Assembly (NCBI GenBank): GCA_002474325.1
Contig: DKNL01000260.1
Span: 8,313-15,120, forward strand
Source: Opitutales bacterium UBA7389
GTDB taxonomy: Bacteria > Verrucomicrobiota > Verrucomicrobiia > Opitutales > Opitutaceae
DNA: 6,808 nt
Direction: 5' to 3'
Position 1 is the stretch's first letter. Every line of letters starts with the position of its first letter. The notes under the pieces were generated by a model that was not told the origin of the DNA, did no database searches, and was given only the letters and a program-made list of their open reading frames with translations. Shown here piece after piece: positions 5,974 through 6,808 of the stretch. Position numbers and translations under genes: made by a program.

Positions 5974-6808
5974 TTAAGGCTGGCTTCTGGGGGAAGGCCG
6001 TCGTGCCAGTTCCGGGATTTGGTTTTCGTCCCAGCCGAATCGTTTGAAGTAGGCGGTGAGTTGCTGGTAAAGGCGATTCGCTAGTTCGGGTTGGGTTTTA
6101 GCCAGGTTTCGGCTTTCGCCGATGTCCTTTTTAAGGTCGTATAGGAGTATCTTTCCCGAGTCGGCATCCTTGATCAGCTTCGTTTGTCTCTGAATCAGAG
6201 CCAAGTCGTGACGGTTGTTGGGCTTGGTGTATTTGAATGCAAGAAAAGGATTTTTTCGATTGATCGCTGCTCGTCCACCGCTTTGCCAATGGGCCAATAG
6301 CGATCCGCCTTCCACCTTTGGTGGAATTTGGCTGACTCCTCCCATGATGTCCAATAGGGTCGGGAGCAGATCCGTTCCGATGACGGGAGCTCCAGAATGG
6401 ACATTGGCGGGAATACCTGGACCCCTCACGATGAACGGCACTCTGATACCGCCTTCGCTAACGTGGTATTTGTGGCTTCGTTGAGGGTAGGCTTTATAAT
6501 AGCCGCGCTCGTCGACGGGCTTGAAGAAATCGTCTTTATCTTCATATCCGTTGTCAGCCGTGTAGATGACATAAGTATTTTCTCGAATTCCTAGCTCATC
6601 GATTTTGTCGAGAACCATACCTACGCCCGTATCCAGATTCTCGTTCATAGCGGCCCATAGTGGATCATTCTGATAAGGAGTGGCATCCCGGGCGTACAGG
6701 GTTTTATACTTTTCTATGGTCTCCGGCAGGGCTTGGTAGGCGAGATGGTCGGCGTAATGGAGGATTTGCAGATAGAAGGGATTTCCATTCTGGACTTGCT
6801 CTTCCATG
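5974..6808 (-). CDS. Sulfatase, C-terminal part (5' end beyond window)
   Basis: The visible 277 or so residues are the C-terminal part of a type I sulfatase of the arylsulfatase A kind. The frame is still open at the right edge; the methionine at 6807 is almost certainly internal, because the signal peptide, the metal-binding DD pair and the CxPSR signature are all missing and would lie upstream. Counting from that methionine, HYADHLAYQ (17-25) is the usual substrate-side histidine segment, TADNG gives D85 and N86, and SHKYHVSEGGIRVPF supplies K113. GTDLLPTLLDIMG (about 144-156) and LYDLKKDIGESRNLA near the C-terminus are standard sulfatase landmarks. The stop is TAA at 5974-5976. It converges on the plus-strand sulfatase with 147 bp between the stops. 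The call as a sulfatase is secure; the subfamily and export signal cannot be judged from this part. Confidence 0.92.
   Translation of the reverse strand, partial: MEEQVQNGNPFYLQILHYADHLAYQALPETIEKYKTLYARDATPYQNDPLWAAMNENLDTGVGMVLDKIDELGIRENTYVIYTADNGYEDKDDFFKPVDERGYYKAYPQRSHKYHVSEGGIRVPFIVRGPGIPANVHSGAPVIGTDLLPTLLDIMGGVSQIPPKVEGGSLLAHWQSGGRAAINRKNPFLAFKYTKPNNRHDLALIQRQTKLIKDADSGKILLYDLKKDIGESRNLAKTQPELANRLYQQLTAYFKRFGWDENQIPELARRPSPRSQP

Noticed and set aside
5974..6807. Complete short sulfatase starting at the methionine at 6807
   Set aside because: The fragment lacks the signal peptide, the metal-binding aspartates and the formylglycine motif, and the frame is still open at the window edge. 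It is a truncated view, not a short gene or pseudogene.

Overview
This window is a sulfatase-rich carbohydrate-catabolism locus. It holds four sulfatase genes, one of them cut by the right edge, and one DUF1080 (PF06439, 3-keto-disaccharide hydrolase type) lipoprotein gene. It carries no recognisable glycoside hydrolase, polysaccharide lyase, transporter, regulator, RNA gene or mobile-element gene. Base composition is mixed (around half G+C by eye). Start codons lack clear Shine-Dalgarno sequences, and the pairing of many secreted sulfatases with DUF1080 proteins is typical of the PVC superphylum (Verrucomicrobiota, Planctomycetota, Lentisphaerota/Kiritimatiellota), especially marine polysaccharide degraders. 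I lean towards Verrucomicrobiota, but this is inference from gene content only.

Layout. Positions 1-48 hold the edge of a palindromic element downstream of the first gene. Three minus-strand genes follow, transcribed from high to low coordinates: an iduronate-2-sulfatase-like enzyme (4079 to 2619), a DUF1080 lipoprotein (2368 to 1577) and an arylsulfatase A/GALNS-like enzyme (1464 to 49). The gaps between them are 250 and 112 bp, so they may be co-transcribed but are not tightly packed. The 250-bp gap is filled with inverted repeats: a hairpin with 26-nt arms abutting the DUF1080 start codon, a perfect 8-bp hairpin, and a branched structure just after the sulfatase stop. A 235-bp divergent intergenic region (4080-4314) with several palindromes separates this group from a plus-strand iduronate-2-sulfatase-like gene (4315-5826). 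That gene converges on a fourth sulfatase (minus strand, 5974 to beyond the right edge), with a strong hairpin between them.

How the genes may work together. All complete products carry a signal peptide or lipobox, so they should act in the periplasm or at the cell surface. The sulfatases would strip sulfate esters of different position or type from a sulfated glycan, such as an algal or animal-type polysaccharide. The DUF1080 protein could act on an oxidised (3-keto) glycoside or bind the sugar. All three complete sulfatases use the Cys-type CxPSR motif and would need a formylglycine-generating enzyme (FGE or anSME) encoded elsewhere. No unprecedented multi-gene system is evident. The most notable parts are the structured intergenic repeats and the sulfatase/DUF1080 arrangement.
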